Numbered from the stretch's first letter, positions 1-8,470 are shown. The stretch: DNA of 64,000 bases from Gammaproteobacteria bacterium (GCA_016874095.1 VGVH01000006.1:82757-146756), one strand, 5' to 3'. Notes: generated by a model from the letters alone, not told the origin. Numbers and translations: made by a program.

Positions 1-428
1 TCCGGCATCGGCACCATGAAGGCGAGGTACAGCAGCGCGGGCCAGATGGTCAGCGTCGCGCGCATGCCGATCGCGGCCAGCACGGCGCCCCACACGACGA
101 CGATCGTGGCGTACTGGCTGATGGTGACGACCGCGCTCAGGTTGCCGAGAAGGAGCAGCACCAGCCCGAAGACGATCACGGCGACGCCGGCCCAGGACGT
201 GGTCCACGGCGCCGCCGCCAGTTCGCGGGCGCGCGTGGCCAACAGGAACAGGGCGATCGGCGGGATCAGCCAGCAGTGGTTGTATTCGTCGCGCGCCCAG
301 TCATCGTTGGCCATCCAGGCGATGGCGTCCCAGGCCGCGGCGATGACGACCGCCGTGATCGCGAGGACCAGCAGGGGGGCCGAGCGCCAGGGAGCTCCCG
401 CGGAATTCGCTGCTGCGGTGGAGGACAT
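1..428 (-). CDS. Exosortase family protein (N-terminal part, runs off the window)
   Basis: This frame is open from an ATG at 428 to the window edge, giving 142 residues with at least four hydrophobic segments. Near residue 40 it reads DEYNHCWLIPPIALFLL, matching the conserved exosortase segment (Y-x-H-x-x-L-I-P followed by a helix and basic residues). At the truncated end it reads YLAFMVPMP, matching the family's FM-P-P motif. Exosortases are inner-membrane transpeptidase-like enzymes that cut and anchor PEP-CTERM proteins; their catalytic Cys, Arg and His come later and are not visible here. The gene follows a PrsT-like lipoprotein on the same strand, and two proteins with matching C-terminal tails are encoded nearby, which supports the call. 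The subclass (A, B and so on) cannot be decided. Confidence 0.85.
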   Translation of the reverse strand, partial: MSSTAAANSAGAPWRSAPLLVLAITAVVIAAAWDAIAWMANDDWARDEYNHCWLIPPIALFLLATRARELAAAPWTTSWAGVAVIVFGLVLLLLGNLSAVVTISQYATIVVVWGAVLAAIGMRATLTIWPALLYLAFMVPMP

Positions 429-638
429 CGGTTCCGTCGCGTTGTTGTCGTTGTCTGAGCGGTGCGGGACACGGCTGGCGCAGGGCTCCAGCCCTGCGCG
501 GCCAGTGGCCGCACCGCCTGCAGCGATTATCCGAAATCCGCCGGACCGTTCGTCCGACCGGATTCACAGTACCGTCACAAAGATTAAGCCGGACTTACTT
601 GTTGCGCCGCGCCGTCGCCTCCGCGATTTGACAGATTC

Positions 639-3050
639 TCAGCCCTGGCCGGCATTTGCCGCCGGCGCGGTGCCGAGCGCGCTCAAGGTCTTCTTCGCGT
701 CCTCGACCCAGGGCGCGCGCGGATTGGCATCCTTCAGCGCCTTCTCCAGTTCCTGCCGGGCTCCCACGGTGTTTTCCGTCGCGAGGTAGGCCTTGGCGAG
801 GTGGTAGCGCGCCTCCGTCTCGTTGCGGCCGTAGGCGACGGCAAGCTCCAGGAAACGGATCGCCGAATCGTAGTCCTTGTTGCGGTAGTGGGCCCAGCCG
901 AGCGTGTCGAGGAACGTCGGCTGGCGACTCTCGGCGAAGGGCCGCGCGAGCTCGAGCGCGCGCTTGTGGCTCGCGGCGTCCTGGCGGTAATCGAGCAGCA
1001 GCGCGGCCAGGTTGTTGGCGACCTGTGGGCGGTTCTCGTCGGCGGCAATGACCTTCTCGTAGACGGCGATCGCGTCATCGACGCGACCGGCGGCCTGGTG
1101 CTCGCCGGCGAGGAGCAGCGCAACCGGCGCGGCCGCGGGAATGGCTTCCAAACCACGCTTCAGCGCGTCGATGCGTGCCGCGGGATCCTCCGGGTAACTG
1201 CTGGCGAGGATGATATACGCCTGGGCGTACCGCGGCTGCTGGTCGATCGCCAGGTTGAGCGCAGCGCGCGCCTCCTCCGGCTTGCCGATGCCCAGGTAGG
1301 CGCCGCCAAGCAACACTCTCGCGATGATGTGATCGGGGTGCTCTTCGAGATGGGTCTGCAGATACTGCGCTGCCTCCGCACCGCGCCCTGCGACCTGCAA
1401 AGTGCGCGTAGCACCCTCGAGCGCGATAAAGGAGTCCGACTTGGCGGCGAGCGACTTGCGGTAGGCCTCGCTGGCCGGCACGAATTTCTGCTGTGCCTCC
1501 AGCACGCGACCAAGCTCGCGCTGGCCGATGCCCTCGCTGTCGCCGAGTGCCGCAAGCGCGCGAGCATGCTTCTCCGCGGCTTCCAGGTCTTTCTTCGCCA
1601 GCGCATAGCCCACGAGCGCTTCGAGCGTCTTCGGGCTCTGCGGGTCGCGCGCCAGTGCCGCGTCCAGCATCTTGCCGGCCTCATCCAGCTGCCCGGTCTC
1701 GGCGAGCAGCCGCGCCAGCGAGGTCAGGGCCTCGACGTTGCCCGCATCGGCGAGCAGGATCCGCCGGTAGGCGTCCTCGGCCAGCAGCCGGTTGCCGGTC
1801 GCCTGGTGGGCATCCGCCATCATCAGCAGGGCGGTAACGTTGTCCGGGGAACGACGCAGCACGCCACGCAGGTCCGCAATGGCTTCGCCATGACGGCCGA
1901 ATGCGCTGTGGATGTCGGCGCGCGTCAGCAGCGCGTCCTCGAGATCGGGCTGGTCCTCGAGGATGGCATCGAGCTGCTCCTCGGCGGCCGCGAGATCGCC
2001 CTTCTGCAACAGCAACGCGGCGATGCGACTGCGGGCGCTGAGCCCTTCCGCGGTCTTCCTGTCGAGCCTGACCACGACCTCGTACACCTTGATCGCATCG
2101 TCGGCGCGGCCCGTGCCCTCGAGGAAATTGCCGAGGTATGTCTGGATCTGCTGGTTGTCGGGATCCTCGGCGATGAAGCCGCGCAGCGTCTTCTCCGCCT
2201 CCTCCGGCTTGCGCAGGTACTTCGACTGGTACTGCGCGAGGCTGACCTTGCGCTCGATGCTGTCGGGTGCGCGGGCCACGGCGTCACGCAGCACGGCCAT
2301 GGCGTCGTCGTATCGCTCCTGGGCGGTGAGCAGCAATGCCAGGTTGTTGGAATACTCGGCGCCGCCGAATTCCTCGAGCATGACACGCAGCTCGCGCTCG
2401 ACCTCGTCGTTGCGGCCCAGGCGGTTCAGGAGATCGATGCGCAGCTTGCGCAGGGCCTCGGCTTTGGGTGGCCCGACGCGGGCGATGGACGCCTCGAGAT
2501 CGGCGAGAGCCTTGAGCGGGTCCTGCAGCGACAGCGCGACGGCGCGCAGGGCGGCTGCGCTCTGCTCGCCCGGATCGAGCTCGATGGCCCGGTCGAGGCT
2601 CGCCAGCGACGCGGGCAGGTCGTTTTTCTGCAGGGCGAGGCGGGCTTTCAGCACGTGGACGGCCGGGTCGTCCGGCGCCATCGCCATCGCTTCCTCGGCG
2701 AGCAACGCGGCGCCCTCGTAGTCCTGGGCGTAGACCAGCAGGGTCCCGAGCTTGACCCTGGCAGGCGCATTCTTGCGGTCTTCCTCGACGACCACTGCCA
2801 GTTGCGAGAGCAACTCGCCGGTGTCGTTCTTCTGTTCGGCGATCAGGACAAGCAGGTAGCGGGCGACCGTGTTCTTCGGCTCGATCTGCACGGCATTGCG
2901 CGCCTCGACGCGGGCTTCCTCGAGCTTGCCTGCAGCGAAGAGTTCCTGCGCCCTGGCCGTGTAGGCGGCTGCGCGTTCCTCGGGAGTCGCGCAACCGGCG
3001 ACGATGAAACAGCAGATGGCGACGAAAAGCGTACGTGCGAGGCTGTGCAT
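639..3050 (-). CDS. prsT: PEP-CTERM-system TPR-repeat lipoprotein, PrsT-like
   Basis: The product has 803 residues. It starts with a lipoprotein signal whose lipobox is V17-A-G-C20, so it should be processed by signal peptidase II and attached to a membrane. The rest is tandem tetratricopeptide helices, with recurrent patterns such as A-x-x-x-Y-x-x-A-x-x-x-x-P. This architecture and length fit the PrsT family found next to exosortase genes, and an exosortase begins 210 bp downstream on the same strand. PrsT proteins are thought to scaffold polysaccharide or surface-protein export; the role here is inferred. An in-frame start 150 bp upstream exists, but only the ATG at 3050 puts the signal peptide at the N-terminus. 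Confidence 0.8.
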   Translation of the reverse strand: MHSLARTLFVAICCFIVAGCATPEERAAAYTARAQELFAAGKLEEARVEARNAVQIEPKNTVARYLLVLIAEQKNDTGELLSQLAVVVEEDRKNAPARVKLGTLLVYAQDYEGAALLAEEAMAMAPDDPAVHVLKARLALQKNDLPASLASLDRAIELDPGEQSAAALRAVALSLQDPLKALADLEASIARVGPPKAEALRKLRIDLLNRLGRNDEVERELRVMLEEFGGAEYSNNLALLLTAQERYDDAMAVLRDAVARAPDSIERKVSLAQYQSKYLRKPEEAEKTLRGFIAEDPDNQQIQTYLGNFLEGTGRADDAIKVYEVVVRLDRKTAEGLSARSRIAALLLQKGDLAAAEEQLDAILEDQPDLEDALLTRADIHSAFGRHGEAIADLRGVLRRSPDNVTALLMMADAHQATGNRLLAEDAYRRILLADAGNVEALTSLARLLAETGQLDEAGKMLDAALARDPQSPKTLEALVGYALAKKDLEAAEKHARALAALGDSEGIGQRELGRVLEAQQKFVPASEAYRKSLAAKSDSFIALEGATRTLQVAGRGAEAAQYLQTHLEEHPDHIIARVLLGGAYLGIGKPEEARAALNLAIDQQPRYAQAYIILASSYPEDPAARIDALKRGLEAIPAAAPVALLLAGEHQAAGRVDDAIAVYEKVIAADENRPQVANNLAALLLDYRQDAASHKRALELARPFAESRQPTFLDTLGWAHYRNKDYDSAIRFLELAVAYGRNETEARYHLAKAYLATENTVGARQELEKALKDANPRAPWVEDAKKTLSALGTAPAANAGQG

Positions 3051-3081
3051 GATGCCATCGGTTCTCTGGAGGGACGCCGTA

Positions 3082-4245
3082 TTATGCATGGGCGCCCGGC
3101 CCTTGGCAGGAACGGAATACCATTTCATAGGCCTCCGCCACGGCGTCCGGCGCGACCCGGGCAGCCAGCTGGCGCGTGTCCCCGTCGGCTCGGCCACCAC
3201 CCGACAGAAGATCGCCCAGCGCGGACGCCAGCGCGGCCGGGTCGGCGGGGGGCACGATCCGCCCCCGGCCGCTCAGCCGCACCGGCTGGCGCACCCCGGG
3301 CAGGTCGGTGGAGACGACCGGCACGCCGGCCAGCAGCGACTCGACCTGCACCATGCCAAAGGACTCGGTGCTGTTGACGCTCGGCAGAACCGTCACGTCG
3401 CAGGCGCGGTAGAGCGCGGCGAGTTCGCCCGCACCCAGGTTGCCCAGGAAGCGCCAGCGATCGCCCAGGGCAGACACCAGCGGTATCACCCGCCGCGCGC
3501 AGGCTTCCTCGCCGAACACGCGCTCGTGCTCCCCGGCAAAGAGTACCCGCGCCCGCGGCACCCGCTCGATGACGGCGGGCAGCGCCGCTGCCAGGTGCTC
3601 GACGCCCTTCTCGGTCGCGAGCCGGGCCACCATGCCGATGACCCGGTCGCCCTCGACGAGCCCGGCCCGGGCGCGAAGCGCGGCTACGTCCGCGGCGGTG
3701 GGTTCAGCCATCTCGACTGGCGGCAGGATCTCGTGGACCTTGCCGAGATGGCGGCGGAGGAATGGCGAGTGCTCCGCATAGTCGCGGGTGTTCGTGACGA
3801 TGGCGGGCACCAGTCCCGCGGCGAGGCGGTTCGCGGCATTCGACACCAGGTTGGCCAGCGCGTGCATGGCGCCACCGGGCAGGCGCAGGTCACAGTGATA
3901 GGTCATGACCGCCGGCTTGCGCGCGAGCCGCGCGACCAGCGCGAGCCAGGCGGCGTCGAACTGCGGGACGTGCAGGTTGACGACGTCGGCTCGACGTATC
4001 AACGGCCAGGCGCGGCTGAGCATGCCCGGCATGAGCACGCCCTTGCTCACGCGCAGCGCGACATCGAGGCGCAGGATGCGCACGCCGTCACGCACTTCCG
4101 CGGCCGGCAGCTCCGGCAGGTAGCGCGAGGTCAACACGGTGACTTCGTGGCCACGGCGGGCCAGTGCGCGGGCGAGGCGCTCGGCGTAGACGGTGAGCCC
4201 GGAGTAATGCGGGCGGTAGTAAGTGAGGGCGATTAAGATGTTCAT
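3082..4245 (-). CDS. GT4-family glycosyltransferase
   Basis: This 387-residue protein has the two-domain GT-B layout. The N-terminal acceptor domain begins MNILIALTYYRPHYSGLTVY. The C-terminal nucleotide-sugar domain carries VIGMVARLATEKG and the E-x7-E motif (E294 and E302 in ESFGMVQVE), which contacts the donor in retaining GT4 enzymes. It probably adds a sugar to a lipid-linked glycan at the cytoplasmic face. An upstream in-frame start at 4587 exists, but the ATG at 4245 places the first beta strand at residue 2. It is 31 bp upstream of the PrsT-like gene and probably co-transcribed with it. Donor and acceptor cannot be inferred. Confidence 0.85.
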   Translation of the reverse strand: MNILIALTYYRPHYSGLTVYAERLARALARRGHEVTVLTSRYLPELPAAEVRDGVRILRLDVALRVSKGVLMPGMLSRAWPLIRRADVVNLHVPQFDAAWLALVARLARKPAVMTYHCDLRLPGGAMHALANLVSNAANRLAAGLVPAIVTNTRDYAEHSPFLRRHLGKVHEILPPVEMAEPTAADVAALRARAGLVEGDRVIGMVARLATEKGVEHLAAALPAVIERVPRARVLFAGEHERVFGEEACARRVIPLVSALGDRWRFLGNLGAGELAALYRACDVTVLPSVNSTESFGMVQVESLLAGVPVVSTDLPGVRQPVRLSGRGRIVPPADPAALASALGDLLSGGGRADGDTRQLAARVAPDAVAEAYEMVFRSCQGPGAHA

Positions 4246-4287
4246 CGCATCGCGCCGGGGCGCCGCGCGAGTATAGGACGAAACCGG

Positions 4288-5287
4288 ATGTCGAAGCGGA
4301 TCGCGACCGTCGTCGGCGTGAACCTGGTCGTGCTCGCCGGCCTGCTCGCAGTCGTGGAACTCGGCGGCCGCGCGCTGGCCTGGGCGAAACCCTCGTTCGA
4401 CGTGCTGTTCCTCGCCGCGGGCTTCCGCGACCTCGAGCGCGCGCGCGAAACCGCCCGGCACCAAACGCGTCGCGATGCTGGGGGATTCCTTCATCGAGGC
4501 CGTGCAGGTGCCCTTCGCCGACACGGCGGGCCAGCGCCTCGAGAAAAAACTGAACGCCAGAGTCAGCGCCCGCTGGGAGGTGCTCAACTTCGGCGTCTCG
4601 AACTACGGCCTCGGCCAGTTCCTGCTGGCCTGGCAGCAGCACGCGCGCGACTACCAGCCCGACGTGGTCACGGTGATGCTCGCGCAGATCCACCTGCTGC
4701 GCACGCTCGACCGCCACGAGGCCGGTGCCTTCGCCGCCACGGCCGGCCGCCAGCTCGCCCTGCGCCCGACCTTCGAACTTGTCGGTGAGCGCCTGCTGAG
4801 CCGCCCGGCCGCGGACACGGCCGCGTTCGCCGCGGCCCAGGACGCGCTGATCGCGAATGAATTCGACGGCGGGCGCAGCCGCAGGAAGCAGGTGCCCTTC
4901 CTGCTGCCGCTGTTTGCCAGGGAGCTGTTCGCCGCCGCCCGCGGCAGCGAACCAGCCGCAACGACCGCGCCCGTGCTGCAGCCGGCGCAGTACGAGGTCC
5001 TGTTCGACATCAACCTGCGCATCCTCGCGGAGCTCGCCCGCGACGCCCGCGAGCGCGGCGCGCAACTCATCGTCGCCAATGCCTCAGCCTACTGCGGCGA
5101 TCCCCCGCTCGTCGCCGAACGCCTGAACGCATTCTGCGCCGCCGAGCGCGTCACCTGCATCCCGTTCGCCGACGACCTCGCCGCGCTGAACGCGACAGGC
5201 ATCGACACCCGCTGGCCGCACGACGGGCACTTCAATGTCGCGGGGAATGAAGCGCTGGCCGCGGCGTTGGGCCGGGCGATCGATTGA
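4288..5287 (+). pseudogene. SGNH/GDSL-family hydrolase broken by a frameshift
   Basis: Two reading frames together encode one SGNH hydrolase. Frame one (from ATG 4288) gives a signal anchor, MSKRIATVVGVNLVVLAGLL, and reaches AAGFRDLER near 4440. The next frame then continues KPPGTKRVAMLGDSFIEA, with block I GDS, and runs to 5287 with block V DGHFNVAGN, whose Asp and His complete the triad. Family members normally read GFRDxE...KPPGTxRIxxLGDS without interruption, so the frame changes inside the CG run at 4437-4447. A start at ATG 4475 would lack the anchor. The segment between anchor and GFRD also looks shorter than usual. Such proteins often act as O-acetylesterases or acetyltransferases on glycans. 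A sequencing error cannot be excluded. Confidence 0.7.
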
Positions 5288-5301
5288 TTGGAATGCAATG
5301 G

Positions 5302-5370
5302 GTCGCGGCTGGCGCCGCTCCTACAACGTTACGGCCGCTCGAACGCCGTAGGAGCGGCGCCAGCCGCGAC
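5302..5370. repeat. REP-type palindrome, inverted doublet
   Basis: Two 23-bp arms, 5302-5324 and 5348-5370, are perfect reverse complements separated by 23 bp. Each arm contains its own small palindrome (GCGGCTGGCGCCGC). The same sequence family recurs at 61528-61597, and as a single arm inside a coding region at 9309-9331. The extragenic position, GC richness and paired inverted layout are those of bacterial REP/BIME elements. Confidence 0.85.
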
Positions 5371-5385
5371 CGGTGACAGATCCCC

Positions 5386-5418
5386 AAAAAAAGAAAGCCC
5401 CGCATTCGCGGGGCTTTC
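5386..5418 (-). terminator. Rho-independent terminator of the 5442-6644 gene
   Basis: Arms at 5393-5403 and 5408-5418 form an 11-bp perfect stem (GAAAGCCCCGC) with a 4-nt loop. Read on the minus strand it is followed by seven U (A tract 5386-5392). It lies just past the stop of the minus-strand gene. Confidence 0.85.
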
Positions 5419-5441
5419 TTCGTCCAAAAGGACTACCAGCT

Positions 5442-6644
5442 TCAGCCAGCCTTGCGCCGGCGCGCGTAGCGGCCCGCGGCCAGGATCGCCGGAGCGAGCA
5501 GCCAGGCGGCAGCCGGTGCCGGCACGACCGTACCGGTGAAGTTGAGTTTGCCGACGGTCAGGGTGCCGCAGGAGATCTTGGTGCCGTCGTAACGGATGTG
5601 CTCCGTGCCGCAGCCACCGCCAGAGGAACCCAGCGCGCGACGGTACTCGCCCGCGTTCGTGGTGATGTTGCCAGCACCGTCGACCGAAATGCTCGCGAGC
5701 ACGCCTGATAGCGTCTGCAGCAGGGCCACACCGCCGGCATCGCGGACGTTGATCATGCTGGTCGTGTTGTCAGTCGTAGAGCTGCCGTCGAGGTCCCAGC
5801 CCCAGGACAGGTGACTGCCGGTATTGCTCTGGCCGCCCGACGTGACGCCCGCCGTGCACAACGTGCCCGCCGAGGTGTCGCTCGTCGCACCAAGGCCGCC
5901 CTGCTGGCAGGCGAAGCCTGAGTCATTGAACCGGGCGGTGCCGCCGGTGATGTCCCAGGTGGTCGCCGTGAACGTGCCGGTCAAATTGAGCGTGATCGTC
6001 GCCGCCGTCGTGATGCCCTGCCAGTAGTTGCCAAACGGTGAACCGTCAGCCGAGCGGATGTTGAAGCCGTTGGCGCCGTTGCCGGCGCTGTTGCTGAGAC
6101 GGATGCCGGTAGGCGACGTGGTGGTGGTCGCACCCGTCGGCTCATCGGTCGTCGCTACGATGTTCAACGTACCGGTCAGTGTCGTGTCGGTGACCGTGAC
6201 GGTGCCGGTCGCGCGCGGGTTCGGGCCCAGGTCACCGGCATCGGTGGTGACCGGGGTATTGAGAAAACTCGGATTGCCGTAATAGCTGGTATACCGGCAC
6301 CCATACTTCCGTGTAGACGGAGCAGCACCGCCCGCTGCTGAGACAAGTGCAGCGCACTGCGCAGAAGACGCAAAGTCGGCGTTGAAGAAGGTGCGCGAGT
6401 TGTACCCGCTCAGGGTCGTGAAATAGGTGCTGTTGCTGATGCTCGACAGCGTGGCGGTGCCGCTAGAGGTCCAGGCGATGTCGTTGAGCGTCGAACTCGG
6501 CCCGAACGTCAGCGACGCGTCGGGCGTACCCCCACCGTTACCACCGATGTCGACGGTGATAGTCGCGGTGGTGCTGTAGCCGAACGCGCTCTGCGCGCTC
6601 AGCCCCAGTGCTGCTATGCCCGCGAGGGCTGCCAGCTTCTTCAT
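5442..6644 (-). CDS. Secreted Thr-rich protein with VPxPAA-type exosortase sorting tail (paralogue A)
   Basis: The 400-residue product has a Sec signal peptide (residues 1-22, MKKLAALAGIAALGLSAQSAFG), a Ser/Thr/Gly-rich body of about 350 residues, and a tail VVPAPAAAWLLAPAILA followed by RYARRRK. A VPxPAA motif, hydrophobic helix and basic end make the layout recognised by exosortases in gammaproteobacteria. An exosortase gene starts 5 kb away. Body motifs shared with the paralogues at 7135 and 54106 include NADFA, RKYGCR, TTDEPTGATTT, SADGSPFGNYWQGITTA and ACQQGG, with conserved cysteines. The RBS GGAGG lies before ATG 6644. No enzymatic motif was recognised; a surface or matrix protein is likely. 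The Thr density would suit O-glycosylation (inference). Confidence 0.8.
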   Translation of the reverse strand: MKKLAALAGIAALGLSAQSAFGYSTTATITVDIGGNGGGTPDASLTFGPSSTLNDIAWTSSGTATLSSISNSTYFTTLSGYNSRTFFNADFASSAQCAALVSAAGGAAPSTRKYGCRYTSYYGNPSFLNTPVTTDAGDLGPNPRATGTVTVTDTTLTGTLNIVATTDEPTGATTTTSPTGIRLSNSAGNGANGFNIRSADGSPFGNYWQGITTAATITLNLTGTFTATTWDITGGTARFNDSGFACQQGGLGATSDTSAGTLCTAGVTSGGQSNTGSHLSWGWDLDGSSTTDNTTSMINVRDAGGVALLQTLSGVLASISVDGAGNITTNAGEYRRALGSSGGGCGTEHIRYDGTKISCGTLTVGKLNFTGTVVPAPAAAWLLAPAILAAGRYARRRKAG

Positions 6645-6674
6645 GGGTTCTATCCTCCAACCAGTGCGTGCGAC

Positions 6675-6797
6675 GAGAAGGGTTTTTCTGACCTTCGAAG
6701 GGCAACCTGGCTGTCTTCCCCGAGAATCCCCGGCTGATTTCTCGCGTCAGCGTCGAGGCAAGACCCCTGGCTTTCCGCACCCGATTCGCACCGGGAT
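6675..6797 (-). promoter_or_regulatory. Conserved structured 5' leader of paralogue A
   Basis: On the minus strand this leader aligns with the one before the paralogue at 8347-8470, although the two lie 1.7 kb apart. Predicted elements in 5' to 3' order are a hairpin at 6780-6795 (CCCGGT, loop GCGA, ATCGGG), a long helix pairing 6753-6764 with 6713-6723 (GTCTTGCCTCGA with TCGGGGAAGAC), and a self-complementary CCTTCGAAGG at 6692-6701. Differences from the second copy are mostly compatible with pairing (G-C against G-U). It ends about 30 nt before the start codon. I do not recognise it as a known riboswitch class. Confidence 0.55.
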
Positions 6798-6859
6798 TGG
6801 GTATTTTTCTTCGATGGGATCCGACTATACACGCACACGGCAGGTGCGCAACCGCAGTT

Positions 6860-6874
6860 TTGACATAAGTGCCA
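6860..6874 (-). promoter_or_regulatory. Conserved upstream box, possible promoter element (copy A)
   Basis: The plus strand reads TTGACATAAGTGCCA; a matching TTAACATAAACGCCA lies at 8535-8549. Both boxes sit 63-65 bp upstream of the conserved leader of their gene. Read on the minus strand, TGGC[AG][CT]TTATGT[CT]AA resembles the -24 half of a sigma-54 promoter but lacks the usual GC at -12. Between this box and the terminator at 7052 I see only a 10-bp G tract (6893-6902) and no gene. Confidence 0.35.
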
Positions 6875-7051
6875 GCAACTTGCGCGTGGGTTGGGGGGGG
6901 GGCGCAATCGCCCCTTTCCGACCGGCCCGGCTGCCATCGCTGGCAACGATTCCAGAACCGTTTCCGTGCAGACAGTTGCGGCGCGAAGCTGCGGTGTCGG
7001 TTCACGGCGGCGGCGAGGCGGTGGGGAGGCCGCTGGGTGAAGTTGCGGTGG

Positions 7052-7083
7052 AAAAAAGAAAGCCCCGCTTGCGCGGGGCTTTC
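7052..7083 (-). terminator. Rho-independent terminator of the 7135-8319 gene
   Basis: Arms at 7058-7068 and 7073-7083 form the same 11-bp stem GAAAGCCCCGC as the terminator at 5386, with a 4-nt loop and six U on the minus strand. The near identity of the two terminators fits duplication of the whole gene unit. Confidence 0.85.
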
Positions 7084-7134
7084 CTGACTCGTCAGTCCAT
7101 GATCGCTAGATCACGAACCGCTTATCGCTTTGGC

Positions 7135-8319
7135 TCAGGCAGCCGCCTTGCGGCGCATCCAGCCGAGGAGGCCCAGGGCGGAGCCCATGAGCCACACGGC
7201 GGCCGGGACCGGAACCACGGTGCCGCTGACGCTGAGTGCACCCGTCAGCAGGGTGCCGCAGGAGATCTTGGTGCCGTCGTAGCGCAGGTGGGCAGCGCAG
7301 CCACCTGCGGCGTTGCCGAGGCCGCGACGGAACTCACCGGACTGCGTCGTCAGCACACCGTTAGCGACACTGATGCTCGCCAGGACGCCCGAGAGGGTCG
7401 AAAGCACGGTTGAACCACCCGAATCTCTAACTTCCAGCATCGAGATCGCGGTAGTACCCGTAGCTGCGCCGTCGAGGTCCCAACCCCAGGAGAGGTTGGC
7501 TCCGTTGTTTTGCTGGCCACCCGCTGTGGTGCTGCGGGTACAGAGGGTGCCCGCCGTTTGGTCGCTCGTCGCACCATTGCCGCCCTGCTGGCAGGCGAAA
7601 GTGTTGTCTGTGAACTTCGCCGTGCCACCGCTGATCGACCAGGAGTTCTGGTCGAAGGTGCCCGTCAGGTTCAGCACGAGGGTGCCGGCCGTGGTGATGC
7701 CCTGCCAGTAGTTGCCGAAGGGCGAGCCGTCAGCCGAGCGGTAGTTGTACCCATTGAAGCCGTTGCCAACCGAGTTGCTGAGGCGAACGCCAGTCGCCGA
7801 CGTGAACGTCGTCGTGGCGCCCGTGGGCTCGTCCGTCGTGCTGTTGATGGTCAAGGTGCCGGTCAGGGTCGTGTCGGTGACGAAGACCACACCCGTCGCC
7901 GAAGCGCCGGTCAGCGTGGCCGCAGCATCAGCCACCGGCGCCAGGACGAAACCCGCGGTTCCGTTTTCGGTGTTGTACCGGCACCCGTATTTGCGGGTTG
8001 CGTTAACGGTGGCAGGAGTAGCACTAGCGGGAATGAGCCCGGTGCACTCCGCGTCGCTGGCGAAGTCAGCGTTGTACCAAGCCTGCGAGTTGTGGCCGGT
8101 TTGCTGATTGAAATAAGTGGTGTTGGTGACGTTCGCAAGCGCGTTGGAGCCGGACGAGGTCCAGCCAACATCTGCTGCCGTGTTGGCCGAGCCTGCAAAG
8201 GGAGCGGCGCCAGCATTGCCGCCCCAGCTGAACGTCAAGTTGCCGCTGGCGCTGTAACCGAACGCCTGCGTGCTCAGTCCGAGCACCGCCGTGCCGGCGA
8301 GTACTGCAATCTTACCCAT
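7135..8319 (-). CDS. Secreted Thr-rich protein with VPxPAA-type exosortase sorting tail (paralogue B)
   Basis: This 394-residue paralogue of the 5442-6644 product has signal peptide MGKIAVLAGTAVLGLSTQAFG, the same Cys-containing Thr/Ser-rich body, and a tail VVPVPAAVWLMGSALGLLGW followed by MRRKAAA. The VPVPAAVWL motif is a typical gammaproteobacterial exosortase signal. Body motifs again include NADFASDAEC, RKYGCRY, TTDEPTGATTTF, SADGSPFGNYWQGITTA, ACQQGGNGATS, LSWGWDLDG and RYDGTKISCGTL. I chose ATG 8319 because GGAGGATAG precedes it and the signal peptide then starts at residue 1; a longer frame to 8397 would read through the conserved leader. Function is unknown. It is likely anchored at the cell surface after exosortase processing. 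Confidence 0.82.
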   Translation of the reverse strand: MGKIAVLAGTAVLGLSTQAFGYSASGNLTFSWGGNAGAAPFAGSANTAADVGWTSSGSNALANVTNTTYFNQQTGHNSQAWYNADFASDAECTGLIPASATPATVNATRKYGCRYNTENGTAGFVLAPVADAAATLTGASATGVVFVTDTTLTGTLTINSTTDEPTGATTTFTSATGVRLSNSVGNGFNGYNYRSADGSPFGNYWQGITTAGTLVLNLTGTFDQNSWSISGGTAKFTDNTFACQQGGNGATSDQTAGTLCTRSTTAGGQQNNGANLSWGWDLDGAATGTTAISMLEVRDSGGSTVLSTLSGVLASISVANGVLTTQSGEFRRGLGNAAGGCAAHLRYDGTKISCGTLLTGALSVSGTVVPVPAAVWLMGSALGLLGWMRRKAAA

Positions 8320-8346
8320 GAGAGCTATCCTCCAAAACGATCCAAA

Positions 8347-8470
8347 GAGAAGGGTTGTGGTATCACCTTCGAAGGGCGGCCCGGCTGTCTTCCCCAAGCC
8401 CTCGACTGTTCTTGGCGTCAGTGTCGAGGCAAGACCCTTTAGGCATTCCTCACCCGGTTCGCACCGGGAT
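8347..8470 (-). promoter_or_regulatory. Conserved structured 5' leader of paralogue B
   Basis: This is the second copy of the leader described at 6675-6797. The first hairpin lies at 8453-8468 (CCCGGT, loop GCGA, ACCGGG), the long helix pairs 8424-8435 with 8387-8397, and CCTTCGAAGG lies at 8366-8375. A GAGAAGGG block at its 3' end (plus strand 8347-8354) is also shared. The RBS GGAGG is just downstream and outside the helices. Confidence 0.55.

Noticed and set aside
801..3377. Long open frame on the plus strand opposite the PrsT-like gene
   Set aside because: It is rich in Arg, Gly and Val with no domain, and mirrors the codons of the lipoprotein gene. High-GC DNA produces such antisense frames.
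6675..6797. GEMM-I (c-di-GMP) or cobalamin riboswitch in the conserved leader
   Set aside because: The leader lacks the GCAAACC and ACGCAAAGCC core of GEMM-I. The CCGGTGCGAA hairpin only superficially recalls cobalamin riboswitches. Left as an unclassified element.
6860..6874. Classical sigma-54 promoter before the exosortase-substrate genes
   Set aside because: The -24 GG half is plausible but neither copy has the GC dinucleotide at -12, so it is reported only as a conserved box.
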